Assembly: GCF_018122625.2 (NCBI RefSeq)
Contig: NZ_JAGQFT020000004.1
Coordinates: forward strand, 186,001-250,000
Direction of reading: 5' to 3'
Origin: Coralloluteibacterium stylophorae
Lineage (GTDB): Bacteria > Pseudomonadota > Gammaproteobacteria > Xanthomonadales > Xanthomonadaceae
DNA: 64,000 bases
Shown: positions 34,661-44,675 of the stretch, one piece after another
How positions within the stretch are numbered: the first letter of the stretch is position 1
Layout: every line of letters begins with the position of its first letter
Notes under the pieces: model-generated
Databases searched by the model: none
The model's input: only the letters and a program-made list of their open reading frames with translations
What the model was told of the DNA's origin: nothing
Program-made: the position numbers and the translations under genes

Positions 34661-34687
34661 TTAGCAGTCGGTCTATGGGAGTGCTAA
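34661..34687 (-). promoter_or_regulatory. CIRCE element (HrcA operator) in the rpoH leader
   Basis: On the plus strand TTAGCAGTC, nine spacer bases, and GAGTGCTAA. This matches the CIRCE consensus TTAGCACTC-N9-GAGTGCTAA with a single mismatch in one arm. It lies 12 bp before the rpoH ATG, the position of CIRCE in HrcA-repressed chaperone operons. A GGAACTT box (complement of 34697-34703), matching the sigma-E -35 consensus, lies just upstream, but no good matching -10 is seen. A TAGACT hexamer further upstream (34772-34777) could belong to a second promoter. Confidence 0.85.
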
Positions 34688-34818
34688 GGCGCGGGAAAGT
34701 TCCACACGTTTTCATCCATGGAACAGTCGCGCGTCGAAGCGTTCAGCTTCAACCGCATCTGGAACAACCGAAGTCTACGCCCACGGCCGTGGAAGGACAG
34801 TCGAACGGAACTGGAGCT

Positions 34819-35535
34819 TCAGTCGCGCGAAAGCAAGCCGGCGACCTCGGCCCGCGGCGGGAGCCGCCAGTCGACCGCGCCGAGGCCGCGCACCTCCAGC
34901 CAGCGGTTGGCCTTGGAGAAATGCCCGCAGCCGATGAAGCCGCGGTGCGCCGACAGCGGCGAAGGGTGAGGGGCGCGCAGGACGCAGTGCCGCGACAGGT
35001 CGACGCGCCGCGCCTTGGCCTGGGCATAGCTGCCCCAGAGCATGAACACCAGGTTCTCGCGCTCCCGCGCCAGGACCTCGACGATGTGGTCGGTGAAACC
35101 TTCCCAGCCGCGGCCCTGGTGACTGCCCGCCTGGCCGCCGCGCACCGTGAGCACCGCATTGAGCAGCAGCACCCCACGGCGCGCCCACGGCAGCAGGCAG
35201 CCGTGGTCGGGACGCGGCAGGCCGAGGTCGCGCGCGAGCTCGGCGTAGATGTTGTTGAGCGAGGGCGGCACCGGGACGCCCGGCTGCACGGAGAAGCACA
35301 GGCCATGCGCCTGGCCGGGCCCGTGATAGGGATCCTGCCCCAGGATCACTACCTTGACCGCGTCGAAGGGCGTCGCGTCCAGCGCAGCGAAGATGTCGGG
35401 AGCCGGCGGGTACACCGGCCCGCGCGCCTTCTCCTCGCGCAGCCAGGCGCCCAGTGCCTGCATGTCCTCGCGCGCGAGATAGTCCTCGAGGCGCGCCTTC
35501 CACGACGCCTCCAGCCGCACCCGGCTTCTGCTCAT
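34819..35535 (-). CDS. ung: uracil-DNA glycosylase, family 1
   Basis: A 238-residue DNA-repair enzyme that removes uracil from DNA. The catalytic motif is [22 protein letters not shown] (water-activating Asp), the uracil-binding asparagine is in LLLNAVLTV, and the minor-groove loop is [21 protein letters not shown]. All are intact and the length is standard. It overlaps the response-regulator gene upstream by 4 bp (ATGA), placing DNA repair at the end of an ftsE-ftsX-regulator-ung transcript. Confidence 0.97.
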   Translation of the reverse strand: MSRSRVRLEASWKARLEDYLAREDMQALGAWLREEKARGPVYPPAPDIFAALDATPFDAVKVVILGQDPYHGPGQAHGLCFSVQPGVPVPPSLNNIYAELARDLGLPRPDHGCLLPWARRGVLLLNAVLTVRGGQAGSHQGRGWEGFTDHIVEVLARERENLVFMLWGSYAQAKARRVDLSRHCVLRAPHPSPLSAHRGFIGCGHFSKANRWLEVRGLGAVDWRLPPRAEVAGLLSRD

Positions 35536-36419
35536 GCCGACTCGGCGACGCGCTGCCGGGCGAGCCGGGCCAGGCGCAGCTGGAACAGCAGCTTGGTGAT
35601 GAGCAGGCGCTCCTCGATCGGCTTCTGCACCAGATCGTTGGCGCCGGCGCGCAGCAGCGCGCTCTGGTTCACCGGGTTGGCGTCACCGGTCATGACCACC
35701 ACCGGCAGCTCCGACTTCGACAGGCCGAACTCGCCGCGCAGGCGCGCGAGCAGGTCGCCGCCGCTGAGCGCGCCCTTCAGGTAGACGTCGGTCAGCACCA
35801 GGTCGACCTGCTCGGCCTCGCCGCGGCGCATCGCCTCGACCCGGCCCAGGGCATCCTCCGCGCTGATCGCGTGGACGACGCCCAGGCCGTGGCGCTCGAG
35901 CATGCGGCAGGTCGCGGTGGCGACCACGCGGCTGTCCTCGACGTAGAGCACGCTGCCGTCGGGCTCGCGCTCCGGACGCACGTAGCCGCGGATGAAGGCG
36001 GCGAGCGCGCCGAAGCCGAGCGACTTGTCGAAGTAGTCGGTGACGTCGGCAGTGAACTGGCGCTGCTCGAGGTGCTCCTGCGCGTTGCCGGAGACGACGA
36101 TGATCGGCACGTAGGCCTGCGGCGCATGCTCGCGCACCCGACGGGCGAGTTCGAGCCCGTCCATGTCCGGCAGCGACAGCGCCGTGGTCACCAGGTGCAC
36201 CGGCGCATCGGCGATGGCGACGAGGGCGTCGATGCCGTTGTCGCAGCCGATCACCTCGACGCCCGGCAGGTCCTTGCGCAGCACGTTCTCGATCATCCGC
36301 CGCACCACGCGCGAGCCGTCCACCACGAGCACGCGCGGAGCATCGACGTCGAGATGGCGGAAGCTGGCGGATTCCATCGGCGGGAGCGATGCCGGCGCGG
36401 CGAGCGTGGCGGACGGCAT
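35532..36419 (-). CDS. response regulator with two REC domains, the first degenerate
   Basis: A 295-residue protein with two tandem receiver domains and no output domain. REC1 (about 27-147) has lost the phospho-acceptor: the site reads [14 protein letters not shown], with Ala where Asp should be, and the acidic pair is VVDGS. REC2 (about 155-285) is canonical: [25 protein letters not shown] and DLVQKPI. REC1 may therefore act as a phosphorylation-independent binding module. The ATG directly follows the ftsX stop (TAGATG); Met15 (MESASF) is an alternative start. Confidence 0.9.
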   Translation of the reverse strand: MPSATLAAPASLPPMESASFRHLDVDAPRVLVVDGSRVVRRMIENVLRKDLPGVEVIGCDNGIDALVAIADAPVHLVTTALSLPDMDGLELARRVREHAPQAYVPIIVVSGNAQEHLEQRQFTADVTDYFDKSLGFGALAAFIRGYVRPEREPDGSVLYVEDSRVVATATCRMLERHGLGVVHAISAEDALGRVEAMRRGEAEQVDLVLTDVYLKGALSGGDLLARLRGEFGLSKSELPVVVMTGDANPVNQSALLRAGANDLVQKPIEERLLITKLLFQLRLARLARQRVAESA

Positions 36420-37412
36420 CTACAGTTCGACCGGGCGGTGAAGCCGCAGATGATGCCCGCTGGCGAGCCGCGCGCCCACCCATCCCAGCGCAACTGCGAC
36501 GACCAGCACAGTCGCGGCGCCGGCCGCACCCGGCCCTTCCAGCGCGAAGGCGCTGCCGTAGCTCGTCGCCAGCGCCGCCAGCGTCGGCCGCAGCGCGAGC
36601 CCCGCGCCGGCGAGGATCGCCAGCGTGAGCAGGCCCGCGCCGAGGCCGTACCAGGCACCGAGATACAGGAAGGGGCGCCGCACGAAGCGGTCGGTCGCGC
36701 CCAGGAGCTGCAGCACGCCGATCTCCTCGGCACGCGCGGCGATGTCCAGGCGCACGGTATTGCCGACCACCAGCAGCGTGCCGAGACCCAGCAGCAGGCC
36801 GACCACGATCACCACCCGCTCGCCGAACGCGAGCCAGCGGTCGAGGCGCTCGCGCCACACCGCGTCGTGCTGCACGATCTCGGCCTCGGGCAGCACCTGC
36901 ATCGCCGCGGCGACCGCGGCGCCGCCGTCGGTGGCATCGGCGACCGGAACCACCGTCAGCACCGCCGGCAGCGGATTGCCGTCCAGCGCATCGAGCGCGG
37001 TGGCCAGCTCGTCCATCTGCCGGAACTGCGCCAGGCCGTCCTCCGGCGTGGTCACCAGCACCTCGTCGACATCGGCACGCTGGGCGATCTCGCCGGCCAG
37101 CGCGCGGGCGCGGTCGAGCGGCACCTCCGGATGCAGGAACACCCCGATCTCGCGCGCGTCGCGCAGGTGGCCGGAGAAGCGCTCGACGTTCTTCAGCGAC
37201 AGCCACAGCCCCAGCGGCAGGGCGAGCGCGACCGCCATCACCCCGACCGTGAGCAGGGTCGCCCAGGGTCGCTGCGCGATCCGGCCGAGGCTCGAGACGA
37301 GTCCGAACACGTGCTGCTCGCGCCAGGCGCGCAGGCGCTCGCCCGCGTTCGCGCGCGGATCCTTCTGGCGCGCGCCGCCGGGCTTCTTCCGCGGCTCGGG
37401 CACCGCGCTCAC
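36420..37412 (-). CDS. ftsX: cell division ABC transporter permease FtsX
   Basis: A 330-residue inner-membrane protein with a basic cytosolic N-terminus, TM1 (WATLLTVGVMAVALALPLGLWLSL), a periplasmic domain (EIGVFLHPEVPLDRARAL ... LTVVPVADATDG), then three TM helices in the FtsX permease domain (LGTLLVVGNTVRLDIAARAEEIGVLQLLGATDRFVRRPFLYLGAWYGLGAG and after). FtsX couples FtsE ATPase activity to cell-wall hydrolase activation at the septum. It starts at GTG within the ftsE stop (GTGA). Confidence 0.95.
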   Translation of the reverse strand: MSAVPEPRKKPGGARQKDPRANAGERLRAWREQHVFGLVSSLGRIAQRPWATLLTVGVMAVALALPLGLWLSLKNVERFSGHLRDAREIGVFLHPEVPLDRARALAGEIAQRADVDEVLVTTPEDGLAQFRQMDELATALDALDGNPLPAVLTVVPVADATDGGAAVAAAMQVLPEAEIVQHDAVWRERLDRWLAFGERVVIVVGLLLGLGTLLVVGNTVRLDIAARAEEIGVLQLLGATDRFVRRPFLYLGAWYGLGAGLLTLAILAGAGLALRPTLAALATSYGSAFALEGPGAAGAATVLVVAVALGWVGARLASGHHLRLHRPVEL

Positions 37413-38095
37413 GCGGCCAGCTCCTCGGGCGCGATGTCGTCCATCAGCCGGCCATGGTCGAGCACCAGCACGCGCCGGCGCATGCGCTTGATCAGCGCCA
37501 GGTCGTGGCTCGCCACCAGCACCGTGGTGCCCTGCGCCGGCAGCGAGGCGAACAGCTGCATGACCTCGGCGGCGAGCTGCGGATCGAGGTTGCCGGTCGG
37601 CTCGTCGGCGACCAGCAGCGGCGGCTGCGCGACCACCGCGCGGGCGATGCCGACGCGCTGCTGTTCGCCGGTCGACAGCTCCACCGGCCGCGCACGCTCG
37701 CGGCCGCCGAGCCCGAGCTTCTCGAGCGTCACCCGTACGCGCTTGCCGATCTCCGCGCGCGGCGTGCCGGCGATCACCAGCGGCAGCGCGACGTTCTCGA
37801 AGATGGTGCGGTCGGCGAGCAGGCGATGGTCCTGGAACACCGTGCCCACCCGGCGCCGGTGGTGTGCCACGCGCGCGCCGCGCACCTTGGCGAGGTTGCG
37901 CTCGTCGACCAGCACGGCGCCGCGGCTGGGCCGCTCGGACAGGTGGACCAGGCGCAGCAGGGTGCTCTTGCCGGCGCCGGAATGCCCGGTGACGAAGACC
38001 ATCTCGCCGGCCTCGACGCGGAAGCTGACGTCGGCCAGCGCCTCGTGGCCGCCCGCATAGCGCTTGCCCACGCCGTCGAAGCGCAGGAGGCTCAT
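37409..38095 (-). CDS. ftsE: cell division ATP-binding protein FtsE
   Basis: A 228-residue ABC ATPase: FVTGHSGAGKSTLLRLV (Walker A), VFQDHRLL (Q loop), LSTGEQQRVGIARAVV (signature), LLVADEPTGNLD (Walker B) and VLVASHDLALI (switch His). The partner FtsX gene overlaps by 4 bp. A TAGACT -10-like hexamer at 38160-38165 on this strand, about 65 bp upstream of the ATG, could serve the operon ftsE-ftsX-regulator-ung. Confidence 0.96.
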   Translation of the reverse strand: MSLLRFDGVGKRYAGGHEALADVSFRVEAGEMVFVTGHSGAGKSTLLRLVHLSERPSRGAVLVDERNLAKVRGARVAHHRRRVGTVFQDHRLLADRTIFENVALPLVIAGTPRAEIGKRVRVTLEKLGLGGRERARPVELSTGEQQRVGIARAVVAQPPLLVADEPTGNLDPQLAAEVMQLFASLPAQGTTVLVASHDLALIKRMRRRVLVLDHGRLMDDIAPEELAA

Positions 38096-38192
38096 GCGGA
38101 ACCGCCCGCGGCGGAGGAATGGAAGGTGGCGGGCATCGTCGGGCGCGGCATGGCGGGCAAGTCTAGTCGACGCGCCCGCCGCCGACCGGGCC

Positions 38193-40088
38193 TCAGCCCT
38201 TGGCCGCGAGGATCTTCGAGAGCCGGTCCGGCGCGCCGGGGATGCGCTCGAGGTGCGGGTACTTCAGCCCCTCGTGGTAGTCGATGCGCACCGTGCGGTA
38301 GAGCTCGCCGTCCTTGATCAGGAGGTCGATCGTGCGCTGCCGATCGGCGGCGGCGGCGCGCACCGCCGTCTCCAGGCGCTCGGCCGTGTAGGCCTCGCCG
38401 TCGACCGCCACCAGGGTGCTGCCCGGCACCAGCCCGGCCTGGAACGCCGGTCCGTCCCAGCGCACCGCGCCAACCTCGCTGCTCTCCGCCGAGACCGTCA
38501 GCCCCAGCGAATAGGTGAAGTCGGCGACCTTGTAGGCCGCGGCCAGTGCCTTGTCCATGTCGCCCGGGGTGTCGGTGAACACCAGCCGCCAGCCCGCCGC
38601 GGCGAGGCCGTCGAGCGGCGGTGCGTTGGCGTCCAGCCGGCTGCGCAGGAAGGTCGTCCAGTCGTGCGGCGCGACCGCCTCCAGCGCGGCGACCACGTCC
38701 TCGAAGCGGTAGCCGCGCGGCGGCATCCACGTGCCGTCGTCGCCGCCGAAGAAGCGCGCGGCGAAGTCGTCGAGCGAACGCCTGCCGCCGCTGAGCTCGC
38801 GCAGCTTCGCGTCGACCGCCAGCCAGGTCAGTGCGCCGGCGACGTAGTAGTCCTCGGACAGCTGCTGGCTGCGGTAGGGCTGCGGCCGGCGCTGGGCGAT
38901 GATCGGATCGTTGGTGGTGTCCTGGATCGAGCGCCAGGAGAAGCCGGGGCGGTCCATGGAGTAGGTCGCGGCGACGCGGGCGAAGGTGTCCAGCGCCTGC
39001 TGCCTGCTCCACAGCCCGGCGCGCGCGGTGAGCACGTAGCCCCAGTACTGGGTCTGGCCCTCGTAGACCCACAGCAGGCTGTCCTGCACCGGCCGGTTGT
39101 AGTTGCCGACCAGCTGGTCGGCCGGGCGCAGGAACTTGCCGTTCCAGGAGTGCACGTACTCGTGCGCGAGGAGGTCGCGCGCCGGCAGGTTGTCCCAGTC
39201 GGTGAAATAGCCCGGCTGCTTGCCGTTCTCGCTGGAGCGGTGGTGCTCGAGGCCGTTGCCGCTGAGCCGGTCCGACAGCGAGAACAGGAAGTCGTAGTGG
39301 TCGAAGTGGCGCACGCCGAACAGGCGGTCGGCCTGCTCGACCAGGCTGCGGTGCCTGGCGATCTGCTCGTCGCTGGCCTCGAGGTAGCGCGGCGCGTCGG
39401 CGAACACGTTCAGCCGCACCGGGCTCGCGCCGTCCGGATCGAGATCGATCACGCGGGCGTGGCGCCCGGCGTAGATCGGCGAGTCCATGAGCGTCTCGAA
39501 GGCCACCGGCGCGTAATGGATCGTGTCGCCCTCGCGCGAGGCCACCTCCAGCGCGGTCGCCGCCGTCCACTGCGCCGGATACGCCACGCTCGCGCGGATG
39601 CGGATGTCGTCGGCCTCGTAGCCGGCCGGATACATCGCCACCGTGTTCCACTGCAGGTTGAGCATCTCCTGCGTCATCACGATGCGGCCCTGGTCGCGGG
39701 CGGTCGGGGAGAGGAAGTCGAACTCGAGCTCGAGCTCCGACACCCCTTCCGGCACGTCGACGCGGAAGGCATAGACGTCGGCCGGGTCGCGCGACCAGGC
39801 CAGGGCCCGGTCGTCGGCGCGCACGTGCAGGCCGGCGATCTTGTTGATCGGGCCGGTCGGCGAATGGTTGCCGGGGATCCACTGCGGGTACAGCAGGGTC
39901 AGCGGACCCGGCGCGACCGGGATCGTCTGGCGGACGTGGAAGATGCGGCGGTCGAGGTCGGTGGCGTCGACCTCGATCGCCAGCGTGCCCGGGTACGGCC
40001 GGTCCTGCGGCGGCGGCGTCTGCGCCACGGCGGGCGCGGACAGCGCGAGGAAGACGGAAGCGGCGAGCGTACGGGGCGACTTCGACAT
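38193..40088 (-). CDS. M61-family metallopeptidase (glycyl aminopeptidase-like) with PDZ domain
   Basis: A 631-residue exported peptidase: signal peptide 1-22 (SAPAVAQ), an N-terminal beta domain, the zinc motif LLAHEYVHSWNGKFLRP (HExxH) with downstream YEGQTQYWGYVL providing the third ligand region, and a C-terminal PDZ domain (GPAFQAGLVPGSTLVAVDGEAYTAE, about 530-600). M61 enzymes remove N-terminal Gly or Ala and occur in the periplasm of Xanthomonads. Full length, with no motif lost. It precedes ftsE on the same strand, with a 97-bp gap. Confidence 0.95.
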   Translation of the reverse strand: MSKSPRTLAASVFLALSAPAVAQTPPPQDRPYPGTLAIEVDATDLDRRIFHVRQTIPVAPGPLTLLYPQWIPGNHSPTGPINKIAGLHVRADDRALAWSRDPADVYAFRVDVPEGVSELELEFDFLSPTARDQGRIVMTQEMLNLQWNTVAMYPAGYEADDIRIRASVAYPAQWTAATALEVASREGDTIHYAPVAFETLMDSPIYAGRHARVIDLDPDGASPVRLNVFADAPRYLEASDEQIARHRSLVEQADRLFGVRHFDHYDFLFSLSDRLSGNGLEHHRSSENGKQPGYFTDWDNLPARDLLAHEYVHSWNGKFLRPADQLVGNYNRPVQDSLLWVYEGQTQYWGYVLTARAGLWSRQQALDTFARVAATYSMDRPGFSWRSIQDTTNDPIIAQRRPQPYRSQQLSEDYYVAGALTWLAVDAKLRELSGGRRSLDDFAARFFGGDDGTWMPPRGYRFEDVVAALEAVAPHDWTTFLRSRLDANAPPLDGLAAAGWRLVFTDTPGDMDKALAAAYKVADFTYSLGLTVSAESSEVGAVRWDGPAFQAGLVPGSTLVAVDGEAYTAERLETAVRAAAADRQRTIDLLIKDGELYRTVRIDYHEGLKYPHLERIPGAPDRLSKILAAKG

Positions 40089-40143
40089 GCGGCGGCGGTC
40101 TCGGACGGGAAACGCCCGATGGTACCGCCGCCGCGTGCGGAGG

Positions 40144-41964
40144 TTAGCTTCCGAAGATGGAACGCAGCCCGCGCTTGAGGCGGCCGATCAGGGACGGCGC
40201 CTCGGTCGCAGCCGGTGCGGCCGTGTCCTTCTGGCGCTGCGGGCGCGGCTCGGCCTGGGGCGCGGTTCCGGTGCCAGCGCGCGGCGTGCGCGGACGCGGC
40301 GGCCGGTCGCCGCCGCGCGGCGCGCGTTCGGCGGGCTTGGCCGCGGTCTCGCCGGCATCGGCCGCGGCCTCGGCGCCGGCGCCGGCGCCGTTCTCGCCGT
40401 TGCGCTTGCGGCCACGGCCGCCGCGCCGACGCCTGCGCTTGGGTGCACCGCCCTCGCTGCCCTCCGCGGCCTCCACGCTCGGCTCCGCCGGCGTCGCGGC
40501 GGCGGCCGGCGCGCCTTCGGCGGCCTCGATCCGCGCCTGTGCCAGCGCCGCATCGCGACCGCCTTCCGCGACCGGCGCGGCCGCGTCCTCGCGGCGCGGC
40601 CCGCGACGCCGCGCACCGTCGCGCGAACGACCGCCTTCGCCACGAGCGCCCTCGCCGCGACCGCCGGCACGCCCGCCGCCGCCGCGGCGGCGTCCGGTGG
40701 CCTCGGCCTCGGCGCGCGCCTCGCGGAAGATCTCGCCGACGCTCTCGGCCTCCTCGCCCTCGACCTTCTCGCGCTCCGGGCGCGGCAGCGGCTTGAGCAG
40801 CTCCGGCTCGACCGGCGCGGAGGGGATCTTCTGCTTGATGTAGGCCTCGATGTCCGGCAGCCCCATCGCGTACATCTCGCAGGCGAAGCTGATCGCGTCG
40901 CCCTCGGCGCCCAGGCGTGCGGTGCGGCCGATGCGGTGCACGTAGTCCTCGGCGTCGAACGGCAGGTCGTAGTTGTAGACGTGGCTGACGCCGTCGATGT
41001 GCAGGCCGCGCGCGGCCACGTCGGTGGCGACCAGCAGCTCGAGCTGGCCCTTCTGGAACTTCGCCAGCAGGGTCTCGCGCTTCTTCTGCGGGACGTCGCC
41101 CGACAGCACGCCGACCCGGTAGCCGGCCCGCTCCAGCGCCCGCGCCACGCGCTCGACCCAGGCCTTGGTGTTGACGAACACCATGGTGCGCGCGCCCTCG
41201 GAGCGCGACAGCAGGCCGATCAGCAGCGGCAGCTTCTCCTCGTTGGCCGGGTAGTACACGACCTGGCGCACGCGCGAGGCGGTGACCGACTCGGTCTCGA
41301 CCACCAGCTTCTCGGGGTCGTTCATGTGCTCGTAGGCGAGTTCGAGCACGCGCTGCGACAGCGTCGCCGAGAACAGCAGGGTCTGGCGCTCGGTGCGCAC
41401 CGGCATGCGCCGCAGCAGGAAGCGGATGTCCTTGATGAAGCCGAGGTCGAACATGCGGTCGGCCTCGTCCAGCACGCACAGCTCGCAGGCGTGCAGCGAG
41501 ACCACCTTGTGCTGCTTGACGTAGTCGATCAGCCGTCCGGGCGTGGCGATGATGACGTCCACGCCCTCCTGCAGCAGCGCGCGCTGCTTGTCGTAGTCGA
41601 CGCCGCCGTAGACCAGGGCGAAGCGCAGGCCGAGGTCGGAGCCGAACTTGACCGCGTCCTTGTGGATCTGGATCGCCAGCTCGCGGGTCGGCGCCAGGAT
41701 CAGCGCGCGCGGGTCCTCGGGCTTGCGCTCGGCCAGGGCCGGCCTGGTCAGCAGGCGGTTCATGACCGCGACGAGGAAGGCCAGGGTCTTGCCGGTGCCG
41801 GTCTGGGCCTGGCCGGCGACGTCGCGGCCGGCCAGCGCGACCGGCAGGGTCAGCGCCTGGATCGGTGTGCAGCGGGTGAAACCCGCGGCCTCGAGGCCGG
41901 ACTGCAGCGAGGCATGGAGGTCGAAGGAGGAGAACGAGACGTCGGTCAGTGGTTTGTCGGACAT
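40144..41964 (-). CDS. rhlB: ATP-dependent RNA helicase RhlB (DEAD-box)
   Basis: A 606-residue DEAD-box helicase. Core motifs are [14 protein letters not shown] (Q motif), [37 protein letters not shown] (DEAD), [50 protein letters not shown]. After residue 400 comes a 200-residue basic/Ala-rich disordered tail with [15 protein letters not shown] and [14 protein letters not shown], longer than in E. coli RhlB and probably for RNA or degradosome binding. Divergent from trxA-rho, a gene order also kept in E. coli, which supports the RhlB assignment. Confidence 0.95.
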   Translation of the reverse strand: MSDKPLTDVSFSSFDLHASLQSGLEAAGFTRCTPIQALTLPVALAGRDVAGQAQTGTGKTLAFLVAVMNRLLTRPALAERKPEDPRALILAPTRELAIQIHKDAVKFGSDLGLRFALVYGGVDYDKQRALLQEGVDVIIATPGRLIDYVKQHKVVSLHACELCVLDEADRMFDLGFIKDIRFLLRRMPVRTERQTLLFSATLSQRVLELAYEHMNDPEKLVVETESVTASRVRQVVYYPANEEKLPLLIGLLSRSEGARTMVFVNTKAWVERVARALERAGYRVGVLSGDVPQKKRETLLAKFQKGQLELLVATDVAARGLHIDGVSHVYNYDLPFDAEDYVHRIGRTARLGAEGDAISFACEMYAMGLPDIEAYIKQKIPSAPVEPELLKPLPRPEREKVEGEEAESVGEIFREARAEAEATGRRRGGGGRAGGRGEGARGEGGRSRDGARRRGPRREDAAAPVAEGGRDAALAQARIEAAEGAPAAAATPAEPSVEAAEGSEGGAPKRRRRRGGRGRKRNGENGAGAGAEAAADAGETAAKPAERAPRGGDRPPRPRTPRAGTGTAPQAEPRPQRQKDTAAPAATEAPSLIGRLKRGLRSIFGS

Positions 41965-42274
41965 GATGTGTCGCATCGGTCGCGCGGGGAGCGATGCGGC
42001 CCGCGCTGGAGGAGGAAGTCCGTCATGGTCGACGGGACGGGGCGCGCCCGGCCGCGTGGCATCGCGGCCGCCGTTGCGGCGTCGGAACGGACCGTGCAGG
42101 TCCCCGCGGCCGCACCCGCAGAGGGCGTGCCGGGCGGCCCCTCGGGTGGCGCCGCATGCCGCGTGCACTGCTTGAAAGCGCGCGTAAACCTCCCCAGTTT
42201 AGCGCATGCCCGGGCCATCGCCCGCTCCGGTGCCGCCAGCGGCTCCGATCCCTCCCCGAACACAGGAGTTTCCC
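41965..42274. other. divergent rhlB/trxA intergenic region
   Basis: This 310-bp region has no gene. A TTGAAA hexamer at 42172-42177 with GTTTAG about 19 bp downstream could be the trxA promoter, and TAAACT (complement of 42196-42201) could be a -10 for rhlB on the other strand, so the two promoters would overlap. The trxA ribosome binding site AGGAG lies at 42264-42268. No operator is recognised. Confidence 0.4.
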
Positions 42275-42601
42275 GTGAGTGACAGCGTGCTGCATGTCGG
42301 CGACAGCGACTTCCAGACCCAGGTCCTGGAGTCGTCGGAGCCGGTCCTGGTGGATTTCTGGGCCGAGTGGTGCGGCCCCTGCAAGATGATCGGCCCGCTG
42401 GTCGACGATCTGGCCCGGACCCACGCCGGCCGGGTCAAGGTGGTCAAGGTCAACGTCGACCAGAACAAGCAGACGCCCGCGCAGTACGGCGTCCGCGGCA
42501 TCCCCACCCTGCTGATGTTCAAGGACGGCAAGGTCGCCGCCAGCCAGGTGGGCGCCCTCGGCAAGGGCCAGCTGACGCAGTTCGTCGAAAGCGCGCTCTG
42601 A
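42275..42601 (+). CDS. trxA: thioredoxin 1
   Basis: A 108-residue redox protein, starting at GTG six bases after AGGAG. The active site is FWAEWCGPCKMIGP, the cis-proline turn is RGIPTLLMFKDGK, and the end is QLTQFVESAL. All typical of TrxA. It supplies electrons to enzymes such as MsrB (encoded at 2.4 kb) and ribonucleotide reductase. It lies 240 bp before rho, as in many gammaproteobacteria. Confidence 0.97.
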   Translation: MSDSVLHVGDSDFQTQVLESSEPVLVDFWAEWCGPCKMIGPLVDDLARTHAGRVKVVKVNVDQNKQTPAQYGVRGIPTLLMFKDGKVAASQVGALGKGQLTQFVESAL

Positions 42602-42841
42602 GCGCACGCGGCCGCCCGCGCACCGCGCCGGCGGCCGCCTTCCCCGTCCTCCCGCCCGGCCCGCCCGCCTGAACGGCCGCCGTGGCCGCCGCGCCGCGTC
42701 TTGTCGATGACGGACCGGCGGTGGTAGCGTTAGTGGACCGTGCCCGTCGCGCTCCTCTGCCGAGCCCCGCACGGCGCAACGCGTCGCAACGCACTCTCCG
42801 AACTCTTCCCCTCCCACGCTCGCATCCGCGAGGTGCATCCC

Positions 42842-44650
42842 TTGTCCGAAACCGATACCCCGACCGGCGAAGTCGCCGAGAAGCGCACGCGCAAGCCGCG
42901 GGCCGACACCTCCGCACAGGCCGAACTGCCGATCGCCGACGCGCCCCCGGCCAAGACCGCCGCGCGCCGCGCCGAGCCCAAGGCCGATGCCGAGGCCGCG
43001 CCGGCCAAGGCGCCCGCGCCCGCGCCCAGCGCCGAGACCGCCGCGCCCGCCGCGCCAGCAGCCGAACCCAGGGCCGCCGCGCCCGCACCGGCGAAGCCCG
43101 AACCCGCCGCCGCGCAGGCCACCGCCGAGGGCGCGCCAGCGGCGGCACCCCAGCAGAACACCCCGAACGGCGCGAACGCGCAGGGCGATTCCGGCGGCGA
43201 CGGCGGCGATGCCGGCGGCGACCGCGAGGAGCGCGGCGGCCGCCGCGACCGCAACCGTCGCTTCCGCGACCGCCGCGAGCGCCGCGAGCAGCAGCGCGCC
43301 GAGCGCGCCTCCCAGGGCGAGCCGAGCGGCGACGAGGGCGAGCGCTACGATCCGCGCCCGGCGCCGACCCTGCCGCCGGACTTCCCGGCCTACTCGCTGG
43401 CCGACCTCAAGCGCATGCCCGCGCACAAGCTGCTGGAGATCGCCGAGCAGCTGAACATCCACGAGGGTGTGGCGCGGATGCGCAAGCAGGACGTGATCTT
43501 CGCCCTGCTCAAGATCCTCACCCGCGCGCCCGACGGCGTCGCCGCCGATGGCGTGCTGGAGATCCTGCCCGACGGCTTCGGCTTCCTGCGCTCGCCGGAC
43601 GCCAGCTACCTGGCGGGCCCGGACGACGTCTACATCTCGCCGAGCCAGATCCGCCGCTTCAACCTGCGCACCGGCGACCACATCACCGGCCGCATCCGCG
43701 ACCCCAAGCAGGGCGAGCGCTACTTCGCGCTGCTCAAGCTCGACACCATCAACGGCGAGCCGCTGGAGGCGTCGAAGAACAAGGTCCTGTTCGAGAACCT
43801 CACGCCGCTGTTCCCGCGCAAGCGCTTCCACCTGGAGCGCGGCAACGGCTCCACCGAGGACATCACCGGCCGCATCCTCGACCTGATCGCGCCGATCGGA
43901 AAGGGCCAGCGCGCGCTGATCGTCTCGCCGCCGAAGGCCGGCAAGACCATGATGCTGCAGCAGATCGCCACGGCGATCACCACCAACCATCCGGACACCC
44001 ACCTCATCATGCTGCTCATCGACGAGCGGCCCGAGGAGGTGACCGAGATGCAGCGCACCGTGCGCGGCGAGGTGGTGAGCTCGACCTTCGACGAGCCGGC
44101 CGCGCGCCACGTGCAGGTCGCCGAGATGGTGATCGAGCGGGCCAAGCGCCTGGTCGAGCACAAGCGCGACGTGGTGGTGATGCTGGACTCGATCACCCGC
44201 CTGGCGCGCGCCTACAACACCGTCGTGCCCTCCTCGGGCAAGGTGCTGACCGGCGGCGTCGACGCCAACGCCCTGCACCGCCCGAAGCGCTTCTTCGGCG
44301 CCGCGCGCAACGTCGAGGAGGGCGGCTCGCTGACCATCATCGGCACCGCGCTCGTCGACACCGGCTCGAAGATGGACGAGGTGATCTACGAGGAGTTCAA
44401 GGGCACCGGCAACTCCGAGGTGCACCTGGACCGCCGCATCACCGAGAAGCGCGTCTACCCGGCGATCAACATCAACCGCTCGGGCACCCGCCGCGAGGAC
44501 CTGCTGATCGAGCCGGACCTGCTGCAGAAGGTCTGGATCCTGCGCAAGCTGCTGCACCCGATGGACGAGCTGGCCGCGATCGAGTTCCTGCTCGACAAGA
44601 TGAAGAACTCCAAGACCAACGACGAGTTCTTCGGCTCGATGAAGCGCTGA
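42842..44650 (+). CDS. rho: transcription termination factor Rho
   Basis: A 602-residue hexameric helicase. The first 180 residues are an Ala/Pro-rich then Arg/Gly/Asp-rich extension ([25 protein letters not shown]) absent from E. coli Rho. The RNA-binding domain follows from [23 protein letters not shown] with [22 protein letters not shown]. Motor motifs are [10 protein letters not shown] (Walker A), [14 protein letters not shown] (Walker B) and [12 protein letters not shown] (Q/R loops). The best start is TTG at 42842 after CGAGGTG, since upstream in-frame ATGs lie in non-coding-like sequence. The C-rich leader may support autoregulation. An intrinsic terminator follows. Confidence 0.95.
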   Translation: MSETDTPTGEVAEKRTRKPRADTSAQAELPIADAPPAKTAARRAEPKADAEAAPAKAPAPAPSAETAAPAAPAAEPRAAAPAPAKPEPAAAQATAEGAPAAAPQQNTPNGANAQGDSGGDGGDAGGDREERGGRRDRNRRFRDRRERREQQRAERASQGEPSGDEGERYDPRPAPTLPPDFPAYSLADLKRMPAHKLLEIAEQLNIHEGVARMRKQDVIFALLKILTRAPDGVAADGVLEILPDGFGFLRSPDASYLAGPDDVYISPSQIRRFNLRTGDHITGRIRDPKQGERYFALLKLDTINGEPLEASKNKVLFENLTPLFPRKRFHLERGNGSTEDITGRILDLIAPIGKGQRALIVSPPKAGKTMMLQQIATAITTNHPDTHLIMLLIDERPEEVTEMQRTVRGEVVSSTFDEPAARHVQVAEMVIERAKRLVEHKRDVVVMLDSITRLARAYNTVVPSSGKVLTGGVDANALHRPKRFFGAARNVEEGGSLTIIGTALVDTGSKMDEVIYEEFKGTGNSEVHLDRRITEKRVYPAININRSGTRREDLLIEPDLLQKVWILRKLLHPMDELAAIEFLLDKMKNSKTNDEFFGSMKR

Positions 44651-44675
44651 CGCGCACCCCATCCGCCGCATGAAG

